Part shown: positions 9,449 through 15,938 of the stretch, in pieces
Layout of the letters: each line of letters begins with the position of its first letter
Numbering within the stretch: the stretch's first letter is position 1
Assembly (NCBI GenBank): GCA_903905685.1
Contig: CAIVHI010000481.1
Coordinates: 1-20,184, forward strand
Origin: an uncultured Bacteroidota bacterium
GTDB lineage: Bacteria; Bacteroidota; Bacteroidia; Chitinophagales; Chitinophagaceae
Direction of reading: 5' to 3'
Length of the DNA: 20,184 nucleotides
Program-made: the position numbers and the translations under genes
The notes under the pieces: model-generated
What the model was told of the DNA's origin: nothing
Seen by the model: only the letters and a program-made list of their open reading frames with translations
Database searches by the model: none

Positions 9449-9886
9449 ATGAAAGCGAGGAATGAATTTTCCATCATCATTATAGACGACGACCCCATCA
9501 GCAACCTTCTGTCGGAAGTGCGTATCAAATCGGTTTACGACCGCAGACTCGTAAAGTCATATACCAATCCATTGGAGGGCATAGCGGCCATCAAGACGCT
9601 GATTGAAGCCCCCGAGCCCGCCAATTTCATGTTGTTTCTGGATATCAATATGCCCGAAATGTCGGGTTGGGACGTGCTTGACGAGCTATTGCCGGTGATG
9701 CAGGAGGAATCGGGCAATGTTGTGAGAATCTATATGTTATCATCGTCTATCGACATCAATGACAAGATTCGGGCTGCAAAGAACATGTATGTGTCCGGCT
9801 ACTTGGAGAAGCCGTTGAGTACGCCCGATTTCAGCGACTTGCTATTCAAGACCAATTACCTGAATGGACCGAAGTTGCACCCATAG
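9449..9886 (+). CDS. Stand-alone response regulator receiver protein (CheY-like), first copy
   Basis: This 145-residue protein is a single receiver domain with no output domain. The acidic cluster is Asp 13-15 (IIDDDPISN), the phospho-acceptor is Asp 65 (LFLDINMP), the Ser/Thr switch is Ser 98 (YMLSSSID), and the conserved Lys is 121 (LEKPLS). Such proteins act by protein-protein contact or as phosphorelay intermediates. The start at 9449 lies four bases after the kinase stop, so it is presumably phosphorylated by that kinase. A longer reading from 9365 only overlaps the kinase in another frame. It is clearly related to the second receiver at 10169-10585, with the same length to every active-site position, so the two probably arose by tandem duplication. 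Confidence 0.93.
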   Translation: MKARNEFSIIIIDDDPISNLLSEVRIKSVYDRRLVKSYTNPLEGIAAIKTLIEAPEPANFMLFLDINMPEMSGWDVLDELLPVMQEESGNVVRIYMLSSSIDINDKIRAAKNMYVSGYLEKPLSTPDFSDLLFKTNYLNGPKLHP

Positions 9887-9990
9887 CAGGAGCAGAAGGG
9901 TGCAGAAATAGATATAAAGGACATTTCCACATTTGATTCCGGATAACAAAAACCCCTAATTGTAGCTATGGCAGCGGCTTTCGACCCTGC

Positions 9991-9998
9991 TACCTTTG
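9991..9998 (+). promoter_or_regulatory. Possible -7 element in the gap between the two receiver genes
   Basis: TACCTTTG at 9991-9998 is an exact match to TAnnTTTG. It sits 24 bases before the ATG of a 49-codon frame (10023-10172). The nearest TTG (9960-9962) is 28 bases upstream, slightly too far. A chance match is possible, since this motif is expected several times per strand in 20 kb. Confidence 0.22.
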
Positions 9999-10129
9999 CA
10001 GCCGTTTTATAAGCCAATCCAAATGGCCACTGCCAAAAGGGAGTGCAGGGGCCAACCGAAATACGCGCGCCGCAACAGACGTAGGATGCCCCGGACGAAT
10101 GACTGGGGTTCCTACTGCGGAGGAAGCCT

Positions 10130-10137
10130 TATCTTTG
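10130..10137 (+). promoter_or_regulatory. Probable -7 element for the second receiver gene
   Basis: TATCTTTG at 10130-10137 is an exact match to the Bacteroidota -7 consensus TAnnTTTG. It lies 31 bases before the preferred TTG start at 10169. A weak -33 candidate (TTC at 10109-10111) is 18 bases upstream. It would let the second receiver be expressed independently of the kinase operon. Confidence 0.4.
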
Positions 10138-10168
10138 GACGCTTGGCTTGGAACGGAATCCCGAAATT

Positions 10169-10585
10169 TTGAGAGTAGACAACGCATATACCGTATACAT
10201 TATCGACGACGATATCGTGAGCAACCGCGTTACCGAAGTGCGTATCAAGGCATTATGCAAGAATGGGGATATTGAAGCCTTCATCGACCCTATATCCGGA
10301 ATACATGCTATGAAGCACCGCCTATCGGGTTCGGAGCCAACAAGGATGATCCTTTTCCTCGACCTCAAAATGCCGTTGATTTCGGGCTGGGAGGTTTTGG
10401 ACATTCTGGGGCCCCTTTTGGATAAATACCGTAAAAACGTCGTCTTCATATATCTGACCTCTTCCTCGGCCGACAACGACGACAAAGTGCGTGCATCGAA
10501 GAACAAATACGTATCGGGCTATTTGGAACGCCCCCTCGATACTGCCGAGCTCGCAAACCTCATAGCCAAGACCGGCTTTATTTGA
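10169..10585 (+). CDS. Stand-alone response regulator receiver protein, second copy, with Lys-to-Arg change
   Basis: This 138-residue receiver domain has no output domain and is a paralogue of the protein at 9449-9886. Active-site residues are Asp 13-15 (IIDDDIVSN), acceptor Asp 65 (LFLDLKMP) and Ser 98 (YLTSSSAD). The normally near-invariant Lys is Arg 121 (LERPLD; codon CGC), which in known receivers could alter phosphorylation-driven switching. No ATG is available near the N-terminus. A TTG at 10148 gives 145 residues, but the TTG at 10169 puts the acidic cluster at exactly the same residue numbers as in the paralogue and leaves a leader after the TATCTTTG element, so I prefer it. It could compete with or receive phosphate from the same kinase. 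Confidence 0.88.
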   Translation: MRVDNAYTVYIIDDDIVSNRVTEVRIKALCKNGDIEAFIDPISGIHAMKHRLSGSEPTRMILFLDLKMPLISGWEVLDILGPLLDKYRKNVVFIYLTSSSADNDDKVRASKNKYVSGYLERPLDTAELANLIAKTGFI

Positions 10586-10609
10586 CCACCGCCTTCCGTG
10601 GCAATTACC

Positions 10610-10637
10610 CTTGCTTCGCGACGTCGTTCGAAGCAAG
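10610..10637. repeat. 9-bp perfect hairpin with palindromic loop
   Basis: CTTGCTTCG (10610-10618) and CGAAGCAAG (10629-10637) pair perfectly around a 10-base loop that itself contains the palindrome CGACGTCG. It lies 24 bases after the second receiver's stop. No T-run follows, so it may be a rho-independent-like 3' end, an RNA-stabilising hairpin or a protein-binding site. Confidence 0.4.
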
Positions 10638-10807
10638 CCCAGCGCCGGGTGGTTTTCCATAAATATGGCCGTGACTGTAACGACGCCGGAAAAAATATTT
10701 TTGAAACCACCCAAGCATTTCCGCAATACTTACGTCATATTTTGTAGGCACGCGTTGTTGCGGCTGCAAATACAGCTCCCATACACTGCGTGCCGGTAAA
10801 AAAGCGC

Positions 10808-10815
10808 TAACTTTA
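10808..10815 (+). promoter_or_regulatory. Possible -7 element for the ECF sigma gene
   Basis: TAACTTTA at 10808-10815 matches TAnnTTTG except at the final base and lies 47 bases before the sigma-factor ATG. No clear -33 element is seen. A self-recognised ECF promoter would look different and cannot be judged from one site. Confidence 0.25.
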
Positions 10816-10862
10816 TAAGGCATTTTTCACCAAGCAACCTTCATATTGAAAAGCCACTCTTT

Positions 10863-11444
10863 ATGTCTGTCTATACGGAAGAAGAAATATTGGCCGGTTG
10901 CCGGAAAGGCAAGAAGGTTTTTCAGGAGGAGCTGTATAAAACCTACTACAGCCCTTTGCTGAAGGTGTGCGTGAGGTATGTGAGGAATATGGAAGACGCG
11001 AAGCAATTGCTCAACGACGGATTCCTGAAAATTTTCCATTCCATAGGCAGTTTCAAAAACAACGGCTCATTTGCCGGCTGGATGCGCAAAATCATGGTAA
11101 ACACCTGCTTGGACCACCTGCGTGGAACAGCACTGAAAACCGAAATGACCGTGCACGTATTCCATGTACCGATGGAAGAACAAGGGCCGTCTGTCATGAA
11201 TACGGGATTGGACAATATTGAATTCAAGCAGTTGGTGACCTATATACAGGAACTACCCGCCATGACCCGTACGGTGTTCAACCTCTTTGCCTTTGAAGGG
11301 ATGAACCACCGGGAGATATCGGAACAATTGGAAATAAGTGAAGGCACCTCGCACTGGCATTTGCACCAGGCGCGCGGACAACTACAGAAGCGGATTAAAC
11401 AAAGTGAACAAAAAAAAATTTATTATGAAGCCGGAAGAATTTGA
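10863..11444 (+). CDS. ECF-type RNA polymerase sigma-70 factor
   Basis: This 193-residue protein directs RNA polymerase to a specific promoter set. Region sigma-2 spans about residues 20-90, with EELYKTYYSPLLKVCVRYV, then MEDAKQLLNDGFLKIF and GWMRKIMVNTCLDHLR, matching the ECF pattern. Region sigma-4 spans about 130-180, with LPAMTRTVFNLFAFEG followed by the helix-turn-helix HREISEQLEISEGTSHWHLH. Length and two-domain structure are normal for ECF factors. The ATG at 10863 begins a typical ECF N-terminus. The last 20 bases overlap the next gene, suggesting translational coupling with its product, which may act as a membrane anti-sigma-like partner. The target regulon is unknown. Confidence 0.94.
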   Translation: MSVYTEEEILAGCRKGKKVFQEELYKTYYSPLLKVCVRYVRNMEDAKQLLNDGFLKIFHSIGSFKNNGSFAGWMRKIMVNTCLDHLRGTALKTEMTVHVFHVPMEEQGPSVMNTGLDNIEFKQLVTYIQELPAMTRTVFNLFAFEGMNHREISEQLEISEGTSHWHLHQARGQLQKRIKQSEQKKIYYEAGRI

Positions 11445-12615
11445 TGAGCAGGTCAGGAGGAAATTCGACCGGGGCGACTTCAGCTACGACCCCGGCCAAT
11501 GGTCGCGCCTTGAGGAACGTTTGGACGGTGAAACGAAAAAACGCAGGGTAGCTATTTGGTGGATGCCCCTACTCGGTATTGCAGCGGCATTGAGTATGTC
11601 GCTGGGCTATGCGTCTTATATGAAACGCGCCAACGAGGCGGTGCCCGCACCTTTGCCAACCGCATTGAAAATGGAGACTCACCGTGCCCATGCCACCGTG
11701 GCCGACACAGCGGTTGGCGTAAACGCCGCAACAATGCCACGCGCCATGGCAACTAAGCAGCCGCCTGCGGCACCTACAGACATGGACGATGCACCAACGG
11801 GCCCCAAAATAGACCGTACGGTATTGATCAATGGAGAGAATCCGTTGAAACCGTTGCAAAAGACCATGTTGTTTGAAACCGCATTACCCAATACCCGGCT
11901 CGACTTGCTTCAAAACGATAAAGAGCGTGAGCGGGCGAAGAAAAAGGCACCGGCCGCAGTGGCGCAAAAATCGGCACCGGCCGTATTGCCGGTGCCGAAT
12001 GCCACCGGTTTGAAATCATCGGTATTGCTTGCAGCAGGTATAGGTCATGGTGCAGGCACCAGTAGTTACACATTTGGCGCCACCGGCCGCCGCATGCTGA
12101 ACAACCGCGTATTTGTGGAAGGAGACCTAGCGTTTACAACTGGCTCGAACACCCAAAAAACAGCAACGGCCGCAACCAATTCGCAAGAATATGCATCGGG
12201 CAAAATGGGTGCCACGGCGAGAACATCTGCGGGGGCGGTAAATACCGAAGCGCCGCCGGCAACCAACGTCATTGTGGCCGACAAGTCGTACAACGTGAGT
12301 TATGCCCAGATTACGCCTTCCATTGGCTACAAAATCCACCGGAAGCTCTCGGTAGCCGTGGGTCCCGATTTCCAACAAGCCTTGCAGGACAACCGGCCGG
12401 CACCCGCAACCATGGACAAACACAATGTTGAGGTGGACCCGCTATTCGATTTGGGGTTGGTGGGAAAGACCGAACTTACCGTGAGCGGCAACCTGAAAGC
12501 GGCCCTGATTTACAGGAGCGGCATCAACAACATCGTGACACCAATGGACAAATACATAGATAGGAATTATTTTCAGTTTCAAGTACGCTACGTCATCTTC
12601 AACAAATCGAAATAA
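11425..12615 (+). CDS. Single-helix membrane protein with outer-membrane-barrel-like C-terminal domain, paired with the ECF sigma factor
   Basis: This 396-residue protein is not one I can name. The N-terminus (1-40) is charged and would be cytoplasmic. One hydrophobic helix spans about 42-65 (WWMPLLGIAAALSMSLGYAS), followed by a long Ala/Pro/Lys-rich linker to about 195. The C-terminal part (about 200-396) has alternating strands (GIGHGAGTSSYTFGATG, ITPSIGYKIHRKLSVAVG, FQFQVRYVIF) resembling outer-membrane beta-barrel-like domains common in Bacteroidota. I chose the ATG at 11425, which overlaps the sigma gene by 20 bases; the frame is open back to 11338, but that stretch is the sigma C-terminus in another frame. 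Position and topology suggest an anti-sigma or envelope-sensing partner, but there is no recognisable anti-sigma zinc motif, so this is inference. Confidence 0.8.
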   Translation: MKPEEFDEQVRRKFDRGDFSYDPGQWSRLEERLDGETKKRRVAIWWMPLLGIAAALSMSLGYASYMKRANEAVPAPLPTALKMETHRAHATVADTAVGVNAATMPRAMATKQPPAAPTDMDDAPTGPKIDRTVLINGENPLKPLQKTMLFETALPNTRLDLLQNDKERERAKKKAPAAVAQKSAPAVLPVPNATGLKSSVLLAAGIGHGAGTSSYTFGATGRRMLNNRVFVEGDLAFTTGSNTQKTATAATNSQEYASGKMGATARTSAGAVNTEAPPATNVIVADKSYNVSYAQITPSIGYKIHRKLSVAVGPDFQQALQDNRPAPATMDKHNVEVDPLFDLGLVGKTELTVSGNLKAALIYRSGINNIVTPMDKYIDRNYFQFQVRYVIFNKSK

Positions 12616-12642
12616 CTCCGTCTCAATAGGGGTCTAGAATCT

Positions 12643-12694
12643 GAAACCTGCCGTAATCGGAGCGTATAAAAAGCCTCCCATGACGGCAGGTTTC
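12643..12694. repeat. 12-bp perfect inverted repeat
   Basis: GAAACCTGCCGT (12643-12654) and ACGGCAGGTTTC (12683-12694) are perfect reverse complements separated by 28 bases. They lie 27 bases after the stop of the sigma-partner gene. In RNA this would form a long-loop stem; in DNA it could be a binding site. There is no T-run. Confidence 0.55.
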
Positions 12695-12696
12695 GC

Positions 12697-12722
12697 ATTG
12701 GGGGTTTTCTTCAACCCCCAAT
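12697..12722 (+). terminator. Strong hairpin between the sigma-partner gene and the GT-C-like gene
   Basis: ATTGGGGGTT (12697-12706) and AACCCCCAAT (12713-12722) form a perfect 10-bp stem with a 6-base loop. It is the strongest hairpin in the window and probably ends the sigma operon, though no T-run follows. Its last two bases are the A and T of the ATG at 12721, so it could instead control initiation of the downstream gene. Confidence 0.45.
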
Positions 12723-14340
12723 GTATATCCAAATGATTCCGATAATTCGGAAATGTTTCCGATTTATTTGCCACTTTTACAGCGTGCGCTTCCCAAAAAA
12801 CGAAAAACTCATAGCAACCGTCACCATAGGGGCGGTCATCTATTTGTTTTGTTTCGGCGTTGCCCAAACCTTTTTTCCGGTTAGGCCGTTCTGGAACGAT
12901 GAGTGGCGGCTGATATTCAATATCAAGTTCAAGAATTACGCCGGCCTTTGGGGCACCCTCGACTTATTGCAGGAATGCCCGCGCACCTATTTGTCGTGCG
13001 TGAAGAAGATTTCCTCCCTATTCGATTACAGTTATACCTCCCTTCGCCTGCCGGCATTGTGCATAGGCGCAGCCAGTGTATTCCTGGTGTTCCACCTCAA
13101 AAACCTGCTATTCCCCAACCGCCATACCGACGGCAGCCTTTTCGTGCTCATTCTGCTTTCGTCACAAACCTTTACCGACTACTTGGTGCAGGTAAAGCAA
13201 TATGAGATGGACATTTTTCTGAGCCTGACGGCGATTTGGCAATTGTTGGTTTTGGACGACCTTTTGAAAGGGCGGCAGGTGGGGTGGGCCAAGTATGGGT
13301 TGCTGTGTGCCACTTTTGCCGTCGTGCCGTTTTTCAGTTATGTATACCCCATTGCGGCTGCCCCCATAACCATTATTATGGTTATGGGCATCATGAACAT
13401 GCGGAGAGCCGACATATCGCCTGCCTACAGGATGCGTCGGATATTGATGGTGTCGCTACCGGCGGTTTTGGGGGTAGTTGCAACCTATGCCTTTTACAGA
13501 TTAGACGTTGTGCACCTCATGGCCGACAAGAAAATGTATATGTCTTACCGCCATACCTTGGGGATGATGGATGGTGAAACCCGTTTTTGGAGTCATGTTT
13601 GGAACCTGTTTGCATTAGTGGGTTCGGGACTGTTGTTCGAAATCGTTTTCGGCATCTTGGGCATTGCGGCATTCTTCAATGCATTGACCAAACAAACCAA
13701 TCGCGGCAATACCGCCACCCGCGAGCGGCTCATGACCACTTATGGGGTGTTACTCCTGTTCATCACCATCGGGCTGCTGTTCTCGGGTAAAGTGATGGGC
13801 GGCATGGCCAGGCTCACCGTATTTACAGTGCCCTCCATATCGTTCCTGATTGTTGTCTTCCTGCGCAGTGCCAGAACGGGCGGCAGGTGGCAGAAATTCG
13901 GGTTTGGTGTGCGGGTGCTTTTGTTTGCCGCGCTGTTCGGCAACATCCTCACCACCTGCATCAACAGTTTCATCTATCCCGAGTATGCCGACCGCATCAT
14001 GACGTACCACAAAACGGGCGAGGCGTTGCAAAAAGCACGTCTGGGCAAGGAGCCCATCCTGTATACCGATGGCGTGCGGGGAGACCGACTGAGTCCGATA
14101 GCCGACACGCCGGGCCGTATTGCCACTAATACGATAGACTCCATGCAGCGTGCAACCGATTGCAGAATGTCGACGGAAGTGATGCTGAAGACACATCCCG
14201 AATACAAAGTTTGGGATACCATACCTACCTACTACATACCCGACACCAAGTGGGCAACCAAGTATGTGGACCAATTGCCGCCTGCCTATAGAAAAGCGAT
14301 GGTGTGCGATGGCATGAACTACTTTGAGCAGCCGAGGTAA
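12721..14340 (+). CDS. Polytopic membrane protein, probable GT-C-fold glycosyltransferase
   Basis: This protein of 539 residues has about ten or more predicted membrane helices, the first at about 30-50. After it comes PFWNDEWRL, with Asp 60-Glu 61 in the first extracytoplasmic loop. In GT39/ArnT-type GT-C enzymes an acidic pair at this place (often xWxDE) binds metal or catalyses transfer. A second typical element, VKQYEMDIFL at about 158-167, resembles the Q-x-x-x-Y motif before a helix in the same superfamily. Such enzymes move sugars from lipid-phosphate donors onto lipids or proteins outside the inner membrane. The C-terminal 100 residues look soluble and periplasmic. The ATG at 12721 lies in a hairpin; the next in-frame ATG at 12733 is just as plausible. 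Donor, acceptor and exact family are not determined. Confidence 0.75.
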   Translation: MYIQMIPIIRKCFRFICHFYSVRFPKNEKLIATVTIGAVIYLFCFGVAQTFFPVRPFWNDEWRLIFNIKFKNYAGLWGTLDLLQECPRTYLSCVKKISSLFDYSYTSLRLPALCIGAASVFLVFHLKNLLFPNRHTDGSLFVLILLSSQTFTDYLVQVKQYEMDIFLSLTAIWQLLVLDDLLKGRQVGWAKYGLLCATFAVVPFFSYVYPIAAAPITIIMVMGIMNMRRADISPAYRMRRILMVSLPAVLGVVATYAFYRLDVVHLMADKKMYMSYRHTLGMMDGETRFWSHVWNLFALVGSGLLFEIVFGILGIAAFFNALTKQTNRGNTATRERLMTTYGVLLLFITIGLLFSGKVMGGMARLTVFTVPSISFLIVVFLRSARTGGRWQKFGFGVRVLLFAALFGNILTTCINSFIYPEYADRIMTYHKTGEALQKARLGKEPILYTDGVRGDRLSPIADTPGRIATNTIDSMQRATDCRMSTEVMLKTHPEYKVWDTIPTYYIPDTKWATKYVDQLPPAYRKAMVCDGMNYFEQPR

Positions 14341-14386
14341 GTAGCGCGGAGGTTTGAGGAAGTGGGGACAAAAATGAACTTGGGGG

Positions 14387-15139
14387 CTAGTGTTTCAGCG
14401 TTTGTCGCCAACGCGACATTTCTGCCCAAATGGTCTGTTCGCCAGAGGTATCGTTCAATATTTGCCGATAATCCATACCCTTTACTTCCATGCAGTATGC
14501 TATGAGGAGCCGGCTTTTATAGTATGGTATTACAGTGCCCGTGCTATCGGGGAACTGAATCCAACCATTGTTCTCCGTTTGTTCAATCGAAACCAGTTGG
14601 TCGATATTTTGGGGAAGATTGGTTCCGTCCCCATGTTGACGGGCGATGTATTCGGGATAACCCTCCCATTTCCAATTGGGGATATGGGCAAACGGATTGG
14701 ATTTCCATAGACCCAACCGTTCGAACTGGAAGCAGTGAACCATCTCGTGGGTGAGCAGTTGCGTCAGATTCCACTTGTAGCCGTTAAGTTCGATAAAATT
14801 TGCAGCACAATCCATGTTGCCCCTCAAGACCACCATTTTGTAGAATCCCCATCCGAACGCCGGCCCGGTCATTGCCCGCAACAAACCCGGAATCATGCCG
14901 TTGCTCAAGCAGATTTCGAGTTTTAGGGTCGGTGTGTACAGCTCACTTTTTTTCAATAGCGCGTCAGCACCCTCAAGCTCCTTTTTCATCTGCGGTTCCA
15001 ATGGCCTGTTGTCGAAAACGGTAAAGTTTCCTAATTTGGTGACATGTGCGTAGGTCAAGTTGGGCTTTAGTACGATGATGCCCAAAATGAGTACAATGCA
15101 AAGTACCGTAGCCATTAGGCGGTAAACACACTTTTTCAT
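14387..15139 (-). CDS. Membrane-anchored gluzincin-like HExxH metallopeptidase
   Basis: This 250-residue protein has an N-terminal hydrophobic segment (residues about 8-24), either an uncleaved anchor or a signal peptide, so the rest is extracytoplasmic. A zinc motif HEMVH (His 131, Glu 132, His 135) is followed by WKWEGYPEY, where Glu 159 fits the third ligand of gluzincins (EG-x-x-EY style). Family knowledge supports a small secreted or membrane zinc peptidase; the substrate is unknown and I cannot assign a MEROPS family. The gene is convergent with the GT-C-like gene (46-base gap) and divergent from the T9SS cargo gene at 15234, sharing a 94-base promoter region. The ATG at 15139 gives a standard Lys-Lys N-terminus. 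Confidence 0.82.
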   Translation of the reverse strand: MKKCVYRLMATVLCIVLILGIIVLKPNLTYAHVTKLGNFTVFDNRPLEPQMKKELEGADALLKKSELYTPTLKLEICLSNGMIPGLLRAMTGPAFGWGFYKMVVLRGNMDCAANFIELNGYKWNLTQLLTHEMVHCFQFERLGLWKSNPFAHIPNWKWEGYPEYIARQHGDGTNLPQNIDQLVSIEQTENNGWIQFPDSTGTVIPYYKSRLLIAYCMEVKGMDYRQILNDTSGEQTIWAEMSRWRQTLKH

Positions 15140-15155
15140 ACACGATTTGAAAACG

Positions 15156-15163
15156 CAAATTTA
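15156..15163 (-). promoter_or_regulatory. Probable -7 element for the metallopeptidase gene
   Basis: On the minus strand TAAATTTG (15163 to 15156) is an exact match to TAnnTTTG, 16 bases before the ATG at 15139. A TTG on the same strand (15190 to 15188) lies 24 bases upstream, close to the usual -33 spacing. This is the best-formed promoter I see in the window. Confidence 0.5.
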
Positions 15164-15233
15164 GGAAATCCGACATAATCGGTGACGCAACCGTTTAAAC
15201 TTGCTGAGGCCATACCAAGTCAAAATTGCGAAC

Positions 15234-15803
15234 ATGAAAAAATCATTGATTCTCTTGATGCTTGTTGCGTTCTCCATAGGTGCGAACGGCCAAATAACCG
15301 TCACCGTTTGCAAGGGAGATACCGCATACCTCGATGTCGGTATGATGTATCCCACTTGTGCCTACTACGACACTTCGCTTGTGAAAATCATCATGACCGG
15401 CACCAATTACGAGACAGCCGAAGTGATTGGAAAGAACATTGGTACCACCAGTCCGGAATGTTTCAATGTGAACGACTACGTCATGCATTTCACCATTACC
15501 GTAACCTCACCACCCTGTCCCGGTACGGGGGTGGAGGGGGTTGGAAATTCGGAAGTTTTGGAAATCTTCCCCAATCCTGCCAAACTCCGGGTGAAGGTTA
15601 CGCTTCCCAACTCCCTTTCGGGCATACTGACCATTTCCTTGCTTACCGACACCGGCATTCCCGTATTGCGCTACTCTACAGACGTATCGACCTTTCTGCA
15701 AAACCCCACGATAGACGTCTCGAAACTCCCAGCAGGTATTTACCTGTTGCAACTCTCCTCTGCCACCGGTAGTTTATACGGCAAGGTGGTCAAGGCCAAT
15801 TGA
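15234..15803 (+). CDS. Small exported protein with T9SS type A sorting domain
   Basis: This 189-residue protein has a signal peptide (MKKSLILLML to about residue 20, ANGQ). A short domain of about 80 residues follows, with Cys at 26, 42, 76 and 95 and a strand pattern like bacterial Ig domains (my inference). The last 85 residues match the type A T9SS tail: EIFPNPAKLRVKV, then IDVSKLPAGIYLLQL, and the terminal KVVKAN. Family knowledge says such proteins cross the outer membrane by T9SS and may be anchored on the surface. The cargo part is unusually small. I chose the ATG at 15234, where the signal peptide begins, over a TTG at 15201. It is divergent from the metallopeptidase gene. The function of the cargo domain is unknown. 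Confidence 0.9.
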   Translation: MKKSLILLMLVAFSIGANGQITVTVCKGDTAYLDVGMMYPTCAYYDTSLVKIIMTGTNYETAEVIGKNIGTTSPECFNVNDYVMHFTITVTSPPCPGTGVEGVGNSEVLEIFPNPAKLRVKVTLPNSLSGILTISLLTDTGIPVLRYSTDVSTFLQNPTIDVSKLPAGIYLLQLSSATGSLYGKVVKAN

Positions 15804-15938
15804 GCATCACCGTCCATTCGGCAACTATCGGGGGTGGGCGGCCATCCTTTTACCGGTTTAGAGTTGGGGATATGGTGTAAGGCCCCCCACGTACCTATTG
15901 GCGATGCCATTTCACGCCGATTTTCCACAGGTCGGGTT

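Noticed and set aside
9887..10168. Possible tRNA or structured RNA in the gap between the receiver genes
   Set aside because: I found no cloverleaf, no conserved T-arm sequence and no riboswitch-like core; only promoter-like motifs and the 49-codon frame.
15804..15938. Possible bidirectional terminator between the convergent T9SS cargo and ClC genes
   Set aside because: G-rich and C-rich runs are present, but I could not align a convincing perfect stem, and there is no T-run.
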